64,000 nt of DNA from JBBDWK01 sp040902885 (GCA_040902885.1 JBBDWK010000097.1:12459-76458); one strand, 5' to 3'. Positions 52,518 to 62,553 are shown, counted from the stretch's first letter. Program-made: numbers and translations. The notes: a model not told the origin generated them from the letters alone.

Positions 52518-55500
52518 ATGATCCCCCCATCTTGCCGTCTTCTCGCTTTGTCTCTCTGGGCCGTATCCAGCCTCTTGGCGCAGTCCGCTCAGGTCACGGG
52601 ATTGGTTTTGGACCCCACCGGAGACTCCGTCCCCGGCGCTGCCGTCACGGTGACTAACGTCGCTACCGGCATACGCAATGAAGTCTTGACCAACGACCAG
52701 GGGTATTACACGGTGTTGTTTCTCAATCCGGGCAGCTATCGGATCAGGGTGCAGAAGCAGGGCTTCAAAGCGCTCGACCGGCAGGAGTTTCCGTTGAACG
52801 TCGCGCAGATTGCACGCATCGATCTTATGCTTGAATTGGGCGAAGTGGCAGAGAGCGTTACCGTGGCCGCGGAGGCGCCGTTACTCGCCACCGAAAGCGG
52901 AGCGGTCGGGCAGGTGATCGGCAACAAGAAGATTCTCGATCTCCCGCTCAATGGCCGCGACTTCACGCAATTGGCGACACTCGTACCCGGCGCCATCAGC
53001 CGCGGGACGAACGCGTCGCTCGACGCGCCCTCCATGAGCGTGAATGGCGCGCGCAGCGGCCGGACCGTCTTTATGATCGACGGCGGCAGCGTCTCGAGCC
53101 AATACTTCGACGTCGCTTCCATCACGCCTTCCATCGACGCGATTCAGGAGTTCTCGGTCCAGTCAAACAGTTTCTCCGCCGAGAACGGCCAGGGTATGGC
53201 GGTCATCGCCGTGGCGCTCAAGTCAGGGACGAACCAGCTTCATGGCAGCGCGTTCGAATTCCTCCGGAACCAGGTGCTCGACGCGCGCAACTTCTTCAAC
53301 ACATCGAGCACGAGGCCCCCGGTGAAGCAGAACCAGTTTGGCGTCACGTTTGGCGGTCCGGTGATTCTGCCGAAACTGTTAGACGGGCGCGACCGTACGT
53401 TCTTCTTTACCGACTACGAGGGCACGCGCATCCGCCGCGCCTCGCAGTTCAACACGCTGGTGCCCACCGCTCCGATGCGGTCCGGCGACTTCAGCGGGCG
53501 TCCCGCGATCTCGGATCCGGCTACCACGCGGCCGGACCCGTCGCGTCCCGGCGCTTTCATCCGGGACCCGTTCCCCGGCAACCGGATTCCGGCCGACCGT
53601 CTGGCGAGGGAGTCCACTTACTATCTCCAGTTCTATCCGGAGGCCAACGCACCCGGTGGAACTTACAGCTTCTCGCCCAGCCGGCTGAACGATACCGACA
53701 AGTTCGATCTTCGCCTGGACCACCACTTTTCCGCGAGCGACCAGCTTTCCAGCTCCTATTCGATCAATGAGACGAGCACGTATAACCCCGGCCAGTTTGA
53801 CGCAAATGGCGGTGTGACCCTCAGCATCCGCAAGCAGCGCTGGAGTCTGAGCGAGACGCACAGCATTCGGCCCGCAATGATCAATGAGTTCCGCGTCGGC
53901 TACGTGCGGACGCGGTTTGAGAATGCCCCTCAGGGCTTGGGCGCCAACCATACCGTGCAGTCCGGCATCAGCGGTTTCGCCGAGCAGTCGGGCGATTTTC
54001 CCGGCTTCCCAGGCCTTGGAATCACCGGGTTCCTGGGTTTCAATCCGAACGCATTCAGCCCGATCAAGTTTCGCGACAACAAGTACGAAGTTCTCGACAA
54101 CTTGACCTGGATCAGCGGCGCGCATTCGCTCAAGTTCGGTGCGCACTTCCGGCGTTACGACACCGCCACCACGAACGCCGCTCGGAGCCGCGGGGACTTC
54201 ACCTTCTCCGGCACCTACACCGGCAACGCGTGGGGCGATTTCCTGCTCGGTCTTCCCTTCCAGGGTCGCCGGACGTTCCCACGCAACCTGTTCGGCATCA
54301 AGTATCTCTACAACGAGCACTTCTTCGTGCAGGACGACTGGAAAATCAGCCAGCGAGTGACCCTGAACCTCGGCGTCCGCTACGAGCTCAATCATCAGTT
54401 GCGCACGCTGAACAATCAGAATGCGTCGACAGATCCGGTGCTCCGGCAAATCGTCGTAGCCAGCGATTCCAGCGGCCGTATTAATGTTGAGGGCCAGCAA
54501 GTGGGCCGTTTCCTGCTGCCGCTATTTCAGGACGTGATCATACCGTCGAGCCAGGTTGGGCTGGACGGCTCATTGCGCCGCCTGGACCGCAACAACTTCG
54601 CGCCCCGTCTTGGACTCGCGTTCCGTCCTACCAACGGCAGCCTCGTGGTGCGTCTGGGGTACGGCCTCTTTTACGGATTGATCCAGGGCAACCGTGCCGA
54701 GTCGACCGGCATTGTGAACGCGCCGTTCCTCGCCGACGAACTGTCGAACTTCAACACCACGCCGGTTCCGACCAAATCGCTGGCGAACATGTTCTCCCCC
54801 ATCTCGCAGGGGCTGAACCTGGTGCCGCTGAACTTTTTCCAGATCGATTCAGACACCCGCGATCCGCACTTCCAGCAATGGAACGTCACCGTCCAGAAAG
54901 TGTTTGCCGGCGTGCTGAGCGTCGAGGGGGCGTGGGTAGGCGCGAAAGGCACGCGGATCGAATTCTCGCGGCCGGTCAACGTGCCGCTGCCCGGGCCCGG
55001 AAACATTCAGGAGCGGCGTTTGTGGCCCCGGTTCGCGTCCGGAAGCTACGTCGAGAACAGCGCTTATTCAACCTACAACGCGTTTCAGGCGAAGGTGGAA
55101 ATGCGGGCCTGGCGCGGCCTTTCGTGGTTGAGCTCATACGCGTTCGGTAAATCGATCGACAATCTCTCGGGCGACGTGCAGGGCTTCGCCTCGCAGGATC
55201 CCAACAATAACGACGCCGAGAAGGGGTTATCGGATTACGACGTGAAGCACCGCTACGTGCTGAGCGCCAACTATGCTTTGCCCTTGGCAGCGAACCGGAG
55301 CGGGTTCCTCGCGCAGCTCGTCAAGAATTGGGAAATCGGCAGCATTGTCACCTTGCAGAGCGGGTTTCCGTTCACTCCGTCGATCGCTACCGACCCCGCA
55401 AACACAGGCAACAGCCGGCGTCCCGACCGCATCGGCTCCGGAAACGCCGACACGCGCACGTTGCAGCGTGACTTTGATCCATCGGCTTTCCTCGTGCCGC

Positions 55501-55754
55501 AACCCTTCACGTATGGCAACAGCGGCCGCAATATCCTCTACCGGCGGGGATTCCGAAATTGGGATTTCATTACGGTCCGTAACTTCCCCATCCGCGAGCA
55601 GTTCCGCATGCAGTTTCGTGCGGAGTTTTTCAACTTCACCAACACGCCCGCTTTCGGCGCTCCGGTGTCGAACATACAGGCCGGAAACGCCGGGCAGATT
55701 CTGTCGGCGGGTGAACCGCGGGATATCCAGTTGGCGCTCAAGCTGATCTGGTAG
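52518..55754 (+). CDS. Oar-like TonB-dependent receptor with CarboxypepD-regulatory domain
   Basis: A 1078-residue outer-membrane protein. The signal peptide ends at SLLAQ, then a carboxypeptidase-regulatory-like domain (about 20-105: VTGLVLDPTGDSVPGAAVTVTN), a plug (about 130-220: ILDLPLNGRDFTQLATLVPG, VSVNGAR-like MSVNGARSGRTVFMIDGG) and a long beta-barrel ending FNFTNTPAFG...LALKLIW with aromatic terminus. This 'Oar-like' type is greatly expanded in acidobacteria, probably for uptake of large substrates or signalling. ATG 52518 gives a regular signal peptide. No plug-associated sigma or anti-sigma gene is nearby. Confidence 0.95.
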   Translation: MIPPSCRLLALSLWAVSSLLAQSAQVTGLVLDPTGDSVPGAAVTVTNVATGIRNEVLTNDQGYYTVLFLNPGSYRIRVQKQGFKALDRQEFPLNVAQIARIDLMLELGEVAESVTVAAEAPLLATESGAVGQVIGNKKILDLPLNGRDFTQLATLVPGAISRGTNASLDAPSMSVNGARSGRTVFMIDGGSVSSQYFDVASITPSIDAIQEFSVQSNSFSAENGQGMAVIAVALKSGTNQLHGSAFEFLRNQVLDARNFFNTSSTRPPVKQNQFGVTFGGPVILPKLLDGRDRTFFFTDYEGTRIRRASQFNTLVPTAPMRSGDFSGRPAISDPATTRPDPSRPGAFIRDPFPGNRIPADRLARESTYYLQFYPEANAPGGTYSFSPSRLNDTDKFDLRLDHHFSASDQLSSSYSINETSTYNPGQFDANGGVTLSIRKQRWSLSETHSIRPAMINEFRVGYVRTRFENAPQGLGANHTVQSGISGFAEQSGDFPGFPGLGITGFLGFNPNAFSPIKFRDNKYEVLDNLTWISGAHSLKFGAHFRRYDTATTNAARSRGDFTFSGTYTGNAWGDFLLGLPFQGRRTFPRNLFGIKYLYNEHFFVQDDWKISQRVTLNLGVRYELNHQLRTLNNQNASTDPVLRQIVVASDSSGRINVEGQQVGRFLLPLFQDVIIPSSQVGLDGSLRRLDRNNFAPRLGLAFRPTNGSLVVRLGYGLFYGLIQGNRAESTGIVNAPFLADELSNFNTTPVPTKSLANMFSPISQGLNLVPLNFFQIDSDTRDPHFQQWNVTVQKVFAGVLSVEGAWVGAKGTRIEFSRPVNVPLPGPGNIQERRLWPRFASGSYVENSAYSTYNAFQAKVEMRAWRGLSWLSSYAFGKSIDNLSGDVQGFASQDPNNNDAEKGLSDYDVKHRYVLSANYALPLAANRSGFLAQLVKNWEIGSIVTLQSGFPFTPSIATDPANTGNSRRPDRIGSGNADTRTLQRDFDPSAFLVPQPFTYGNSGRNILYRRGFRNWDFITVRNFPIREQFRMQFRAEFFNFTNTPAFGAPVSNIQAGNAGQILSAGEPRDIQLALKLIW

Positions 55755-55770
55755 AACCGTCTCTATTCGT

Positions 55771-58194
55771 TCAGTACCGCGACGTCGTCGCGCGGCCTTG
55801 CCGCTCGCCGCGCAGCCAGACATACAACGGCGCATGCGGCGCGGGGGAAGGCCACGGCATGCGAATCTTCAGCGACTGCTTCTGGCCTCCGCCCGCCATG
55901 GCTGCGGGCAGACCCGGAACGGGCGAGCCGTTTTCGGTGTTCCAGCCGGTTCTCTCGATGGTCTCCAGATCCCGCCCGGTCAGCACGCCGACATAGTCGC
56001 CGTTTCCCGCCGGCTCGTCCGTCAGCCGGAAGCCTTCGATCCGCGGCAGGCGCACCACCCGGCCCAGCTCGTAGGGTTCGGAGAGACCTTCTTCCGGATT
56101 CTCAAGCGTCGCCATCAGGCGGCAGCCGTTGGGCCACGCGCCCGGGTCAAAGGAGAGGTATAACGAACCGGCGCCCATTGCCTGGAGTTTGGCCGTTGCG
56201 CTCTCTTCGCCCACGGATACCTTCAGGCCGTCCGAAGCCGCGCTCGCGCAATTCAGCCGCACGGCGGTTGCCGCGTTCGTGTTCCGCACGCGCAACAGCG
56301 TGGCCGCGAAGATGCCGGCCGGCAGTTCGTTCGGGCGTAGCGCAATCTCCATCCCATCCGGCAGCGAAAGCCGGGACCCCGCGATGCCCGGCCTGGGGCC
56401 AACCACGGCCAGTCCGCCGTCCAGGGCGATCGGGCGCGCGTAATCCCGCACGCCCAGTTGCAGATCCAGCGTGTCGCCTTTTCTGGCTTCGTCCGGCAGC
56501 TCCACTCGAGCCTCGCGCGTGCGTCCATCGGCGGAAGCCTTTTTGAGTTCGAGCTTCACGCCGTCCGCCTCGATGGAAGCGAGGCGGTCGAGTCCCTCGC
56601 CGCGAATGGCGACCGTCTGCTCCTTCTCGCCCTGGTTCACGCGCAGCGGCAGGTTAACGATCTTGGGCGGCTCCGGCAGCACCTGCACTTGGACCGGGTA
56701 ACTCCTGCCGTCCTGCTGCGTAAGAAGCAAGGAGTACCGGCCGGGGTCCAGGGGCGTTGTGTCCACTTCCATTTCCAGCCATTGCTGCGGCCCTTTGCGC
56801 TGTCCGAGGGGCAGGGAAAAAGGAACCGCGACCGGCGCATCGTACTTGTCGCCGCTTCTGGTCAGGGCGACCTTCTCGACGAACTGAAAATCCTCGCCTT
56901 CCAGCTCCACCACTTGTTTGCCGGAGTGGTGAATCAGGCGGTCGTGCGAATCGGCGGAGAGTTTGGCGTGTTCGAAGGCACTGAGAGCGTGTACGAAAAT
57001 CTCTCCATCCACGGTGAGCGAATCCCAGTCCCAGCCGGCCTTCAGTCCATACGAGCCCGGCGGTATTTCCGCGCGGGTCAAGTCAACTTCGAGCGCCCGC
57101 TTGTCCGTAAGAGGCCTTACGCCCACTGGAATTGCTTTGCCATCGCCGTCAATCAGCGCCCAGTCGTGCGCGCGGTCCAGGATCTTCCACTGTGCGTCGG
57201 CCACTTTCACCTGCACCGGAGTCTTCAGCCTGAGCGGAATGTGATTGGCGCCGGCTACCGCGACCTCGGGTGGACCGGAATCGGGGATACGCAGCGCCCA
57301 TAGGTAGGCCATGCGCGTGCGCCCCTGCGAGGGCTCCCGCTTCCCGCACAACGTGACGCCGCCGGATGAAATCGGCTGCGCGAAGCTGGACCGGAACTCC
57401 GTGTTCGGAAACAGCAGCGTCTTCAGGTTCAAACCCATCGCCGCGCCGCCCGCCGCCAAACCCACGGGATTGCCCAGAAACATCGCCGCGACGGTGGTAG
57501 CCAATCCGGTCGTCTGGCTGAGGCGCCTGCCGCCCTGAGGCGAAATGGGATCGTAAGCGGAAAGCGCCGGATTCAGGTTGCGAAACAGAGCCATGGTCTG
57601 CTGGTCCATGGGGGCGTTGCGGTCGAGCTTGTTGCTGATTCCGTAATTGGAGGCGAAGCCTTGCAGCGCCGCGTTCAGATTCTCGCCGGCGCCCATTTCA
57701 TCGGGCGTGGCGAGCGCCTGAAGCAGGGCCTCGGTTTGCGCCGTCCTTTCGGCGTAATCGGCAAGCTGCGAGATGAACTCGTGGTCTCTGGACAGGAACC
57801 GCTTGACCTTGCCCGCGTTCAGGCCGTCCGGGCCGTAGACATACACCACCAGCGAGGCGCCGAACGGGACCTTCCAGCGCGCGGGCTTTTGGGCGGGCTT
57901 CGGATCGAGGACGACGAGGTTCTCCTCTTCCCGTTTCGACGCCGAGGCGGGAACCAGCACCATGGCGACTTCTCCTTCCCGCTTATCCCGGCCGCGAATG
58001 ACCGGAGCGTAAAGCAGTTCGTCGCCCTCCTGGACGCGGTTGATGCCGCGGAGGGGTCTCGGAGAATCGCCGGCTACGCTCTGGATCTGGAGCTGGACGT
58101 TTCCGACCGGCAAACCTGCAGGGCAATTGGGAACCGCGGCCGAAAGCAAGGCCCCGTGCAGCACAACCGCGGCTATCTGGATTTTCCAGGGCAC
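55771..58194 (-). CDS. Large secreted protein of unknown function with Ig/IPT-like repeats
   Basis: An 807-residue exported protein (signal peptide ends SAAVPNCP). It shows no recognised catalytic motif. A helical stretch at about 160-240 (LSRDHEFISQLADYAERTAQTEALLQAL in parts) is followed by beta-rich modules that read like Ig or IPT/TIG domains (HSGKQVVELEGEDFQFVEKV, KEQTVAIRGEGLDRLASIEADG, LTDEPAGNGDYVGVLTGRDL). It converges on the TonB-dependent receptor 16 bp away and is divergent from nothing immediate; the TPR gene upstream on the same strand ends 23 bp from its start, so the two are probably co-transcribed. Confidence 0.75.
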   Translation of the reverse strand: MPWKIQIAAVVLHGALLSAAVPNCPAGLPVGNVQLQIQSVAGDSPRPLRGINRVQEGDELLYAPVIRGRDKREGEVAMVLVPASASKREEENLVVLDPKPAQKPARWKVPFGASLVVYVYGPDGLNAGKVKRFLSRDHEFISQLADYAERTAQTEALLQALATPDEMGAGENLNAALQGFASNYGISNKLDRNAPMDQQTMALFRNLNPALSAYDPISPQGGRRLSQTTGLATTVAAMFLGNPVGLAAGGAAMGLNLKTLLFPNTEFRSSFAQPISSGGVTLCGKREPSQGRTRMAYLWALRIPDSGPPEVAVAGANHIPLRLKTPVQVKVADAQWKILDRAHDWALIDGDGKAIPVGVRPLTDKRALEVDLTRAEIPPGSYGLKAGWDWDSLTVDGEIFVHALSAFEHAKLSADSHDRLIHHSGKQVVELEGEDFQFVEKVALTRSGDKYDAPVAVPFSLPLGQRKGPQQWLEMEVDTTPLDPGRYSLLLTQQDGRSYPVQVQVLPEPPKIVNLPLRVNQGEKEQTVAIRGEGLDRLASIEADGVKLELKKASADGRTREARVELPDEARKGDTLDLQLGVRDYARPIALDGGLAVVGPRPGIAGSRLSLPDGMEIALRPNELPAGIFAATLLRVRNTNAATAVRLNCASAASDGLKVSVGEESATAKLQAMGAGSLYLSFDPGAWPNGCRLMATLENPEEGLSEPYELGRVVRLPRIEGFRLTDEPAGNGDYVGVLTGRDLETIERTGWNTENGSPVPGLPAAMAGGGQKQSLKIRMPWPSPAPHAPLYVWLRGERQGRATTSRY

Positions 58195-58217
58195 GTCTAA
58201 ATTCTACCGTGCCCCGA

Positions 58218-59831
58218 TCAAAGATCGGCGACGCGCAGCGTAATATCCGCGCGCTGCCAGGCTTTTTCGAATTCTCGTTGCACCAAACCGGCGGAATCGG
58301 CTTTGTTCTGCGCTTTCAGGCTCTCCATCAGGCCGAAGAGCATCCGGCCGTTGCGCGGGCCGCGCCGGTTTCCCTCGCGGAACACAGCTTCGGCGTCCGC
58401 CGGCCGCCCGGCTCGCAGCAGGGCGCCGCCCAGCGACTCGCGCACCGGGTAATACCAGGCCGGCGGCTCTTCGTAGTTCAGCCGGTCCTGAAGCTCCACC
58501 GCGCGCTGCCAATGGGGAATCGCCGCCCGGTCGTCCGGCGCGAGCCGTGCATCGAGGACCGCGCCCGCTACCGCGAGAACGTCGGACGCCTTGTTCCCCA
58601 GCCACATCCACTCGGCCGGCATTTTTCGCCGCGCCGCTTCAAAAGCCGCCTTCTCCTTCGCGGCTTCCGCCCGGCGGCCCTTCGCGGCCAGCGCGCTCGC
58701 CCGCCCGAAGTGCCAGAGCGCCGTGTTGGCAGGCAGGCGCGGGTCGGGCGCTTTCGCCTTCAGAAGGTCGTCCCAACGCTGAAAGCGCATCGCGGCGAAG
58801 ATCGGCGCGGGCGCGAAAGCATCCACCATCATGGGCATCGCCTCCGTGTGGGGAACTGTGGCGCCGGCCAGCGTATCGGCCGCCCGCAGCCCATCCGCCA
58901 TGCGGCCTTGCATAGCCCGGGCCACCGCGATGAAGTGCAGGTTATGGATGTAGTAGCCTGCGTAGGCGCTGTTCGTCACCCCGGTTGTCTGCATGTACTG
59001 CCGGTCGACTTCGGCGCCGCGCTCGTTGGTGGCCGCGGCCAGTTCCCAATCCCCGAGGATCATCCATATATGGCCGGGCATGTGCACCAGATGGCCCGCG
59101 GATGGAACGATGCCCATGAGACGCTGCGCGCTGGGGATGGCTCTTTCGGGCGAAGGCGACATTTCAATGGCGTGGATGTAGAAATGATTCGCGCCCGGAT
59201 GTTCGGGGAAGCGCCGCATCACCGCTTCAAGCGTCTGGACCGCTTCCTCCATGCCCTCTGCCGGTTTTCCATCGGGAAGGAACCATCGCCACCGCACTGG
59301 AATCATGAGGCTCTCGACGTAGAAGGTTGCCGCGTCGAGGTCGTCGGGATAGCGCTGCATCACGCTGCGCATGGCCTGCTGGTACTCGCTCGGCTTGTAC
59401 TCCGGGCAGCGCGTTGCCGCGGCCTCAATGTAAGCGCGCTCGCGCTCCGGGGCGTTCGCCCGCAGCGCCATGCCCTGCTGGACCGCCTCGCAGGACGCCT
59501 TCATGTTCACATCGCCATCCAGGTCCATGTTCACGTGCGGCCCCTGAGCCATGGCCATGCCCCAGCGAGGCATCACGGCCTGTGGATCCAGCTCCGCCGC
59601 GCGCCGGAAGGAGCGGAACGCCTCGTACCGGTTGAATCCGTACAACAGGTTCAACCCCTGGTCGAAAAACTGTTGTGCCTCAGTCACGCGCGTGGCGATC
59701 GAGTGGCGGTGCGTGCCCATTCCCTCCAGCAGTACAGGAGGCTTTTCGCCGCTGGTGTTGTGGGCATGTTGCGCCGGCGCGCCAGCCAGAGGCAGAAGAC
59801 ACAAAAGGAGCAGTTTCGCCTTGTCACCCAT
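58218..59831 (-). CDS. Exported TPR-like protein
   Basis: A 537-residue protein with a signal peptide (KLLLLCLLPLAGAPA). The beginning resembles TPR units (FFDQGLNLLYGFNRYEAFRSF, RRAAELDPQAVMPRWGMA), followed by further helical repeats such as HPGANHFYIHAIEMSPSPERA and HMPGHIWMILGDWELAAATN, which are characteristic of a secreted TPR family seen in acidobacteria and proteobacteria. No catalytic residues are evident; several His residues in HMPGH and NHFYIHA are conserved in that family. ATG 59831 is chosen because of the signal peptide; the frame is open to 59900. It is 49 bp downstream of the PQQ dehydrogenase stop. Confidence 0.85.
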   Translation of the reverse strand: MGDKAKLLLLCLLPLAGAPAQHAHNTSGEKPPVLLEGMGTHRHSIATRVTEAQQFFDQGLNLLYGFNRYEAFRSFRRAAELDPQAVMPRWGMAMAQGPHVNMDLDGDVNMKASCEAVQQGMALRANAPERERAYIEAAATRCPEYKPSEYQQAMRSVMQRYPDDLDAATFYVESLMIPVRWRWFLPDGKPAEGMEEAVQTLEAVMRRFPEHPGANHFYIHAIEMSPSPERAIPSAQRLMGIVPSAGHLVHMPGHIWMILGDWELAAATNERGAEVDRQYMQTTGVTNSAYAGYYIHNLHFIAVARAMQGRMADGLRAADTLAGATVPHTEAMPMMVDAFAPAPIFAAMRFQRWDDLLKAKAPDPRLPANTALWHFGRASALAAKGRRAEAAKEKAAFEAARRKMPAEWMWLGNKASDVLAVAGAVLDARLAPDDRAAIPHWQRAVELQDRLNYEEPPAWYYPVRESLGGALLRAGRPADAEAVFREGNRRGPRNGRMLFGLMESLKAQNKADSAGLVQREFEKAWQRADITLRVADL

Positions 59832-59880
59832 ATATCCAAAGTGCCACAACTGGGCGGTATTAGAAACTCTGTTCCGCAGC

Positions 59881-62001
59881 TTACGGTTTTGGCAGGGCAA
59901 ATGCGACGTAACTTCCGCCCGATGGCGCGCCCGACTTACCGCCGCCGGCGGCGATCACCACATACTGGCGTCCGTTCACCTGATAAGTGGCTGGCGTGGC
60001 ATTGCCGGATGCCGGCAGAGTGGTCTGCCACAGAAGCTCGCCGGTTGTCTTGTCGAACGCGCGGAACTTGCGGTCGTGGTTTGTCGCCCCAATGAACAAA
60101 AGCCCGCCGGCAGTGACCACCGGGCCGCCGTAATTCTCCGTGCCCGTGTTGCCCATGCCCTTTGCGGCAAGCTCCGGAAACTCGCCCAGCGGAATCTTCC
60201 ACGCGATCTCGCCCGTATCCAGGTTGATGGCGTTCAAAGTGCCCCAGGGAGGCTCCACGGCCGGATAATCATCGGGATCGAGAAACTTGTTGTAGCCGTC
60301 GTGCGTGTACTTGAGGTCGATGGGAGAGGGCGCTCCCGATTGCGCGGCTACTTCTTCGTCCTTGCCAGCCACCAGGTATTGCGCGACGGCACGAATTCCC
60401 CCATTCCCCAGTTGGGCGAAACCGGGCATTCGGCCGCTACCCTGACGCATTAGGGTGGAAAGCTCGCCCTGTGTGTATTTGTCTCCGATCCCGATCAGGC
60501 TCGGAAATTCGGGCGGCGTCCCGCGCAGGTCTTCCCGATGGCAGTTGGCGCAGTTCGCAAGGTACAGGCTCTTACCGCCAGTCCGGCCTTGCCTGGCAGG
60601 TCTTTCCACCAGCCGCAGAATCCAGGCCATCTCGTTCGAATTCACATACAGGAGCCCGGATTCCGGATCGAAGGCCGCGCCGCCCCACTCGCCCGCGCCG
60701 TCGAATCCGGGGAAGACAACGGTTCCCTCGCGGCTGGGCGGGATGAACTGGCCGGCGCTTCGAACCTTTCGCAGGCGATCGAGAACGGCCTTGTGCGCCT
60801 CGGGCGTCCGCCGGGTTAGCATCTTCTCGGTAAGGATCTGGCGCGCGAAGGGCGGCGGCTTGAGCGGGAAAGGCTGCGTATTCGCGAGCACTTCGCCATC
60901 GATATCCGATGCGGGGACCTTGCGGTATTCGATCGGAAAGAGCGGCTTGCCGGATTCGCGGTCGAAGACGAACACGTGCCCCGACTTCGTGATCTGAGCC
61001 ACCGCATCCACCATGCGTCCGCCGCGTTTCACGGAGACCAGGCTGGGAGGGGAGGGCAGATCGCGGTCCCAGACGTCGTGCTTCACCGTCTGGAAATGCC
61101 AGACGCGCTTTCCGGTGGCGGCGTCGAGGGCGATAAGCGAGTTGGCGAAGAGGTTGTCGCCAATCCGGTTCGCGCCATAGAAATCGAAGGCCGCCGAGCC
61201 GGTGGGAGCGAACACCAGCCCGCGCTTCTCGTCCACGCTCAGCCCGGGCCAGCTGTTGGCGCCGCCCGAATACTTCCACGCATCCTTCGGCCAGGTTCCG
61301 TAGCCGAGCTCGCCGGGATGCGGAATGGTGCGAAAGCTCCAGCGCAGTTTGCCGGTGCGGACGTCGTAAGCGCGTATGTCGCCGGGAGCCGACGGCAGGC
61401 CCTCGCTCACGAGACTTCCCAGAATGAACAGGTCTTTGTACACCGCGCCCGGGCTGGACGCGGAGACGGAGAGGGTCTTCGGATCGCGCCAGAGGCCCTC
61501 GCGCAGATCGACCCGGCCGGACTGTCCGAAACCGGTTGCCGGCTTGCCGGTCCTGGCGTCGAGCGAATATAGATGATGTCCAGCGGCGAAGAAGATGCGC
61601 TGGTCTTTCGCATCCTCCCACCAAGTCACGCCCCGGTTGCGCCCCTTGCTGCTCACCTTCTTGCCTTCGTGCGGATTGAAGCTCCACCGCAATTCTCCGC
61701 TTGCGGCATTCAAGGCGATGACCCGCAGCTTGGGAGTGGTGGCATAGAGCGTGTCGCCCACGATGATGGGATTGCACTGCATCTCGGAGCCCCGGAAGGC
61801 GTCGCCGGTATCGAAGGTCCAGGCAACCTCGAGCTTGGCGATGTTGCCACGATTGATCTGGTTGAGCCTGGAGTACCGGATGCTGTCCGCGCCGCCGCCT
61901 GCGGCCGTCCACTCCTGGTAGCCGCTACGGGGCACGTGGCGCTCCTGTGGCGCGGCGGGTTGGATCAGCAGAAGGACCGGGGCGGCGAAGAGCCATTTCA
62001 T
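59881..62001 (-). CDS. PQQ-dependent dehydrogenase with inserted cytochrome c domain
   Basis: A 706-residue periplasmic quinoprotein of the glucose/alcohol dehydrogenase type. The signal peptide is followed by propeller repeats (KLEVAWTFDTGDAFRGSEMQ, NAASGELRWSF, GVTWWED, AATGKRVWHFQTVKHDVWDRD in parts), and the DRESGKPLFPIEYRKVPASD segment holds typical PQQ-enzyme residues. A cytochrome c domain with CANCH near residue 482 and a Met-ligand region (GRMPGF) sits inside the propeller rather than at an end, with the last blades after it (INLDTGEIAWKIPLGE, DKTTGELLWQTTLP). It would oxidise a sugar or alcohol and pass electrons to the chain. Confidence 0.93.
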   Translation of the reverse strand: MKWLFAAPVLLLIQPAAPQERHVPRSGYQEWTAAGGGADSIRYSRLNQINRGNIAKLEVAWTFDTGDAFRGSEMQCNPIIVGDTLYATTPKLRVIALNAASGELRWSFNPHEGKKVSSKGRNRGVTWWEDAKDQRIFFAAGHHLYSLDARTGKPATGFGQSGRVDLREGLWRDPKTLSVSASSPGAVYKDLFILGSLVSEGLPSAPGDIRAYDVRTGKLRWSFRTIPHPGELGYGTWPKDAWKYSGGANSWPGLSVDEKRGLVFAPTGSAAFDFYGANRIGDNLFANSLIALDAATGKRVWHFQTVKHDVWDRDLPSPPSLVSVKRGGRMVDAVAQITKSGHVFVFDRESGKPLFPIEYRKVPASDIDGEVLANTQPFPLKPPPFARQILTEKMLTRRTPEAHKAVLDRLRKVRSAGQFIPPSREGTVVFPGFDGAGEWGGAAFDPESGLLYVNSNEMAWILRLVERPARQGRTGGKSLYLANCANCHREDLRGTPPEFPSLIGIGDKYTQGELSTLMRQGSGRMPGFAQLGNGGIRAVAQYLVAGKDEEVAAQSGAPSPIDLKYTHDGYNKFLDPDDYPAVEPPWGTLNAINLDTGEIAWKIPLGEFPELAAKGMGNTGTENYGGPVVTAGGLLFIGATNHDRKFRAFDKTTGELLWQTTLPASGNATPATYQVNGRQYVVIAAGGGKSGAPSGGSYVAFALPKP

Positions 62002-62068
62002 AGAGGTAAGTAAGCTTGTTCGTCCTGCGGCCGCTTGCTGACGCGCGCGGTTCCGTGTCCTGCAACAA

Positions 62069-62119
62069 CCGCTCCCTCGCGGTCNNNNNNNNNNCAGAGC
62101 CGCGACCGTGAGGGAGCGG
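62069..62119. repeat. Palindromic repeat interrupted by the scaffold gap
   Basis: CCGCTCCCTCGCGGTC at 62069-62084 and the complementary GACCGTGAGGGAGCGG at 62104-62119 form 16-bp arms with one mismatch. The ten-N run lies between them. Repeats of this 'CGCTCCCTCACGGTC' kind are, from memory, frequent in Solibacter-type genomes, which would explain why the assembly broke here. Confidence 0.55.
62085..62094. other. Assembly gap (10 N)
   Basis: Ten undetermined bases in an intergenic palindrome between the PQQ dehydrogenase and higA genes. The real gap length is unknown, so genes could be missing here, for example a higB toxin. Confidence 0.95.
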
Positions 62120-62209
62120 ACTGGACCAGTATATACAATCGGCGGATTTTGCCGGAGTTGAGGAACGCGCTACAAGGTATAATCGCTTCGCTCCATCCTG
62201 GAGGGACCA

Positions 62210-62503
62210 ATGGCACGCAGGGAGTTCGCTCCAATCACGCCGGGCGAGATACTCAAGGAGGAGTTCCTGGTTGAATACGGGCTTTCGCAGAATCAACTGG
62301 CCAAGGCCATCGGGATCTCCCCGAACCGCATCGCGGAGATCGTCAATAACCGCCGGCGCATCACGGCAGACACGGCGCTCCGGCTCAGCCTGTATTTCGG
62401 CAACAGCCCGGAATTCTGGATGAACCTGCAAACGCACTACGATCTTAAGATGGTACGGCGCGGGCTGAATCCAGCCGAAAACAGACCCATCAAGCGACGT
62501 TGA
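62210..62503 (+). CDS. higA: HigA-type antitoxin (HTH), apparently without HigB
   Basis: A 97-residue HTH protein of the HigA/VapI addiction-module type. It has the family opening PITPGEILKEEFL, the XRE helix-turn-helix at about 26-55 (GLSQNQLAKAIGISPNRIAEIV and NNRRRITADTALRL) and the LYFGNSPEFWMNLQ segment typical of HigA. A GGAGG site precedes ATG 62210 by 5 bp. HigB usually lies directly upstream, but the 90 bp between the scaffold gap and this gene do not encode a HigB C-terminus, so the toxin is missing, degraded or lost in the gap. Confidence 0.87.
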   Translation: MARREFAPITPGEILKEEFLVEYGLSQNQLAKAIGISPNRIAEIVNNRRRITADTALRLSLYFGNSPEFWMNLQTHYDLKMVRRGLNPAENRPIKRR

Positions 62504-62553
62504 CGCCGTGAGCAACGGCGCACGGCTGCCTGCCCGCGATCACGGGTCTGCCC

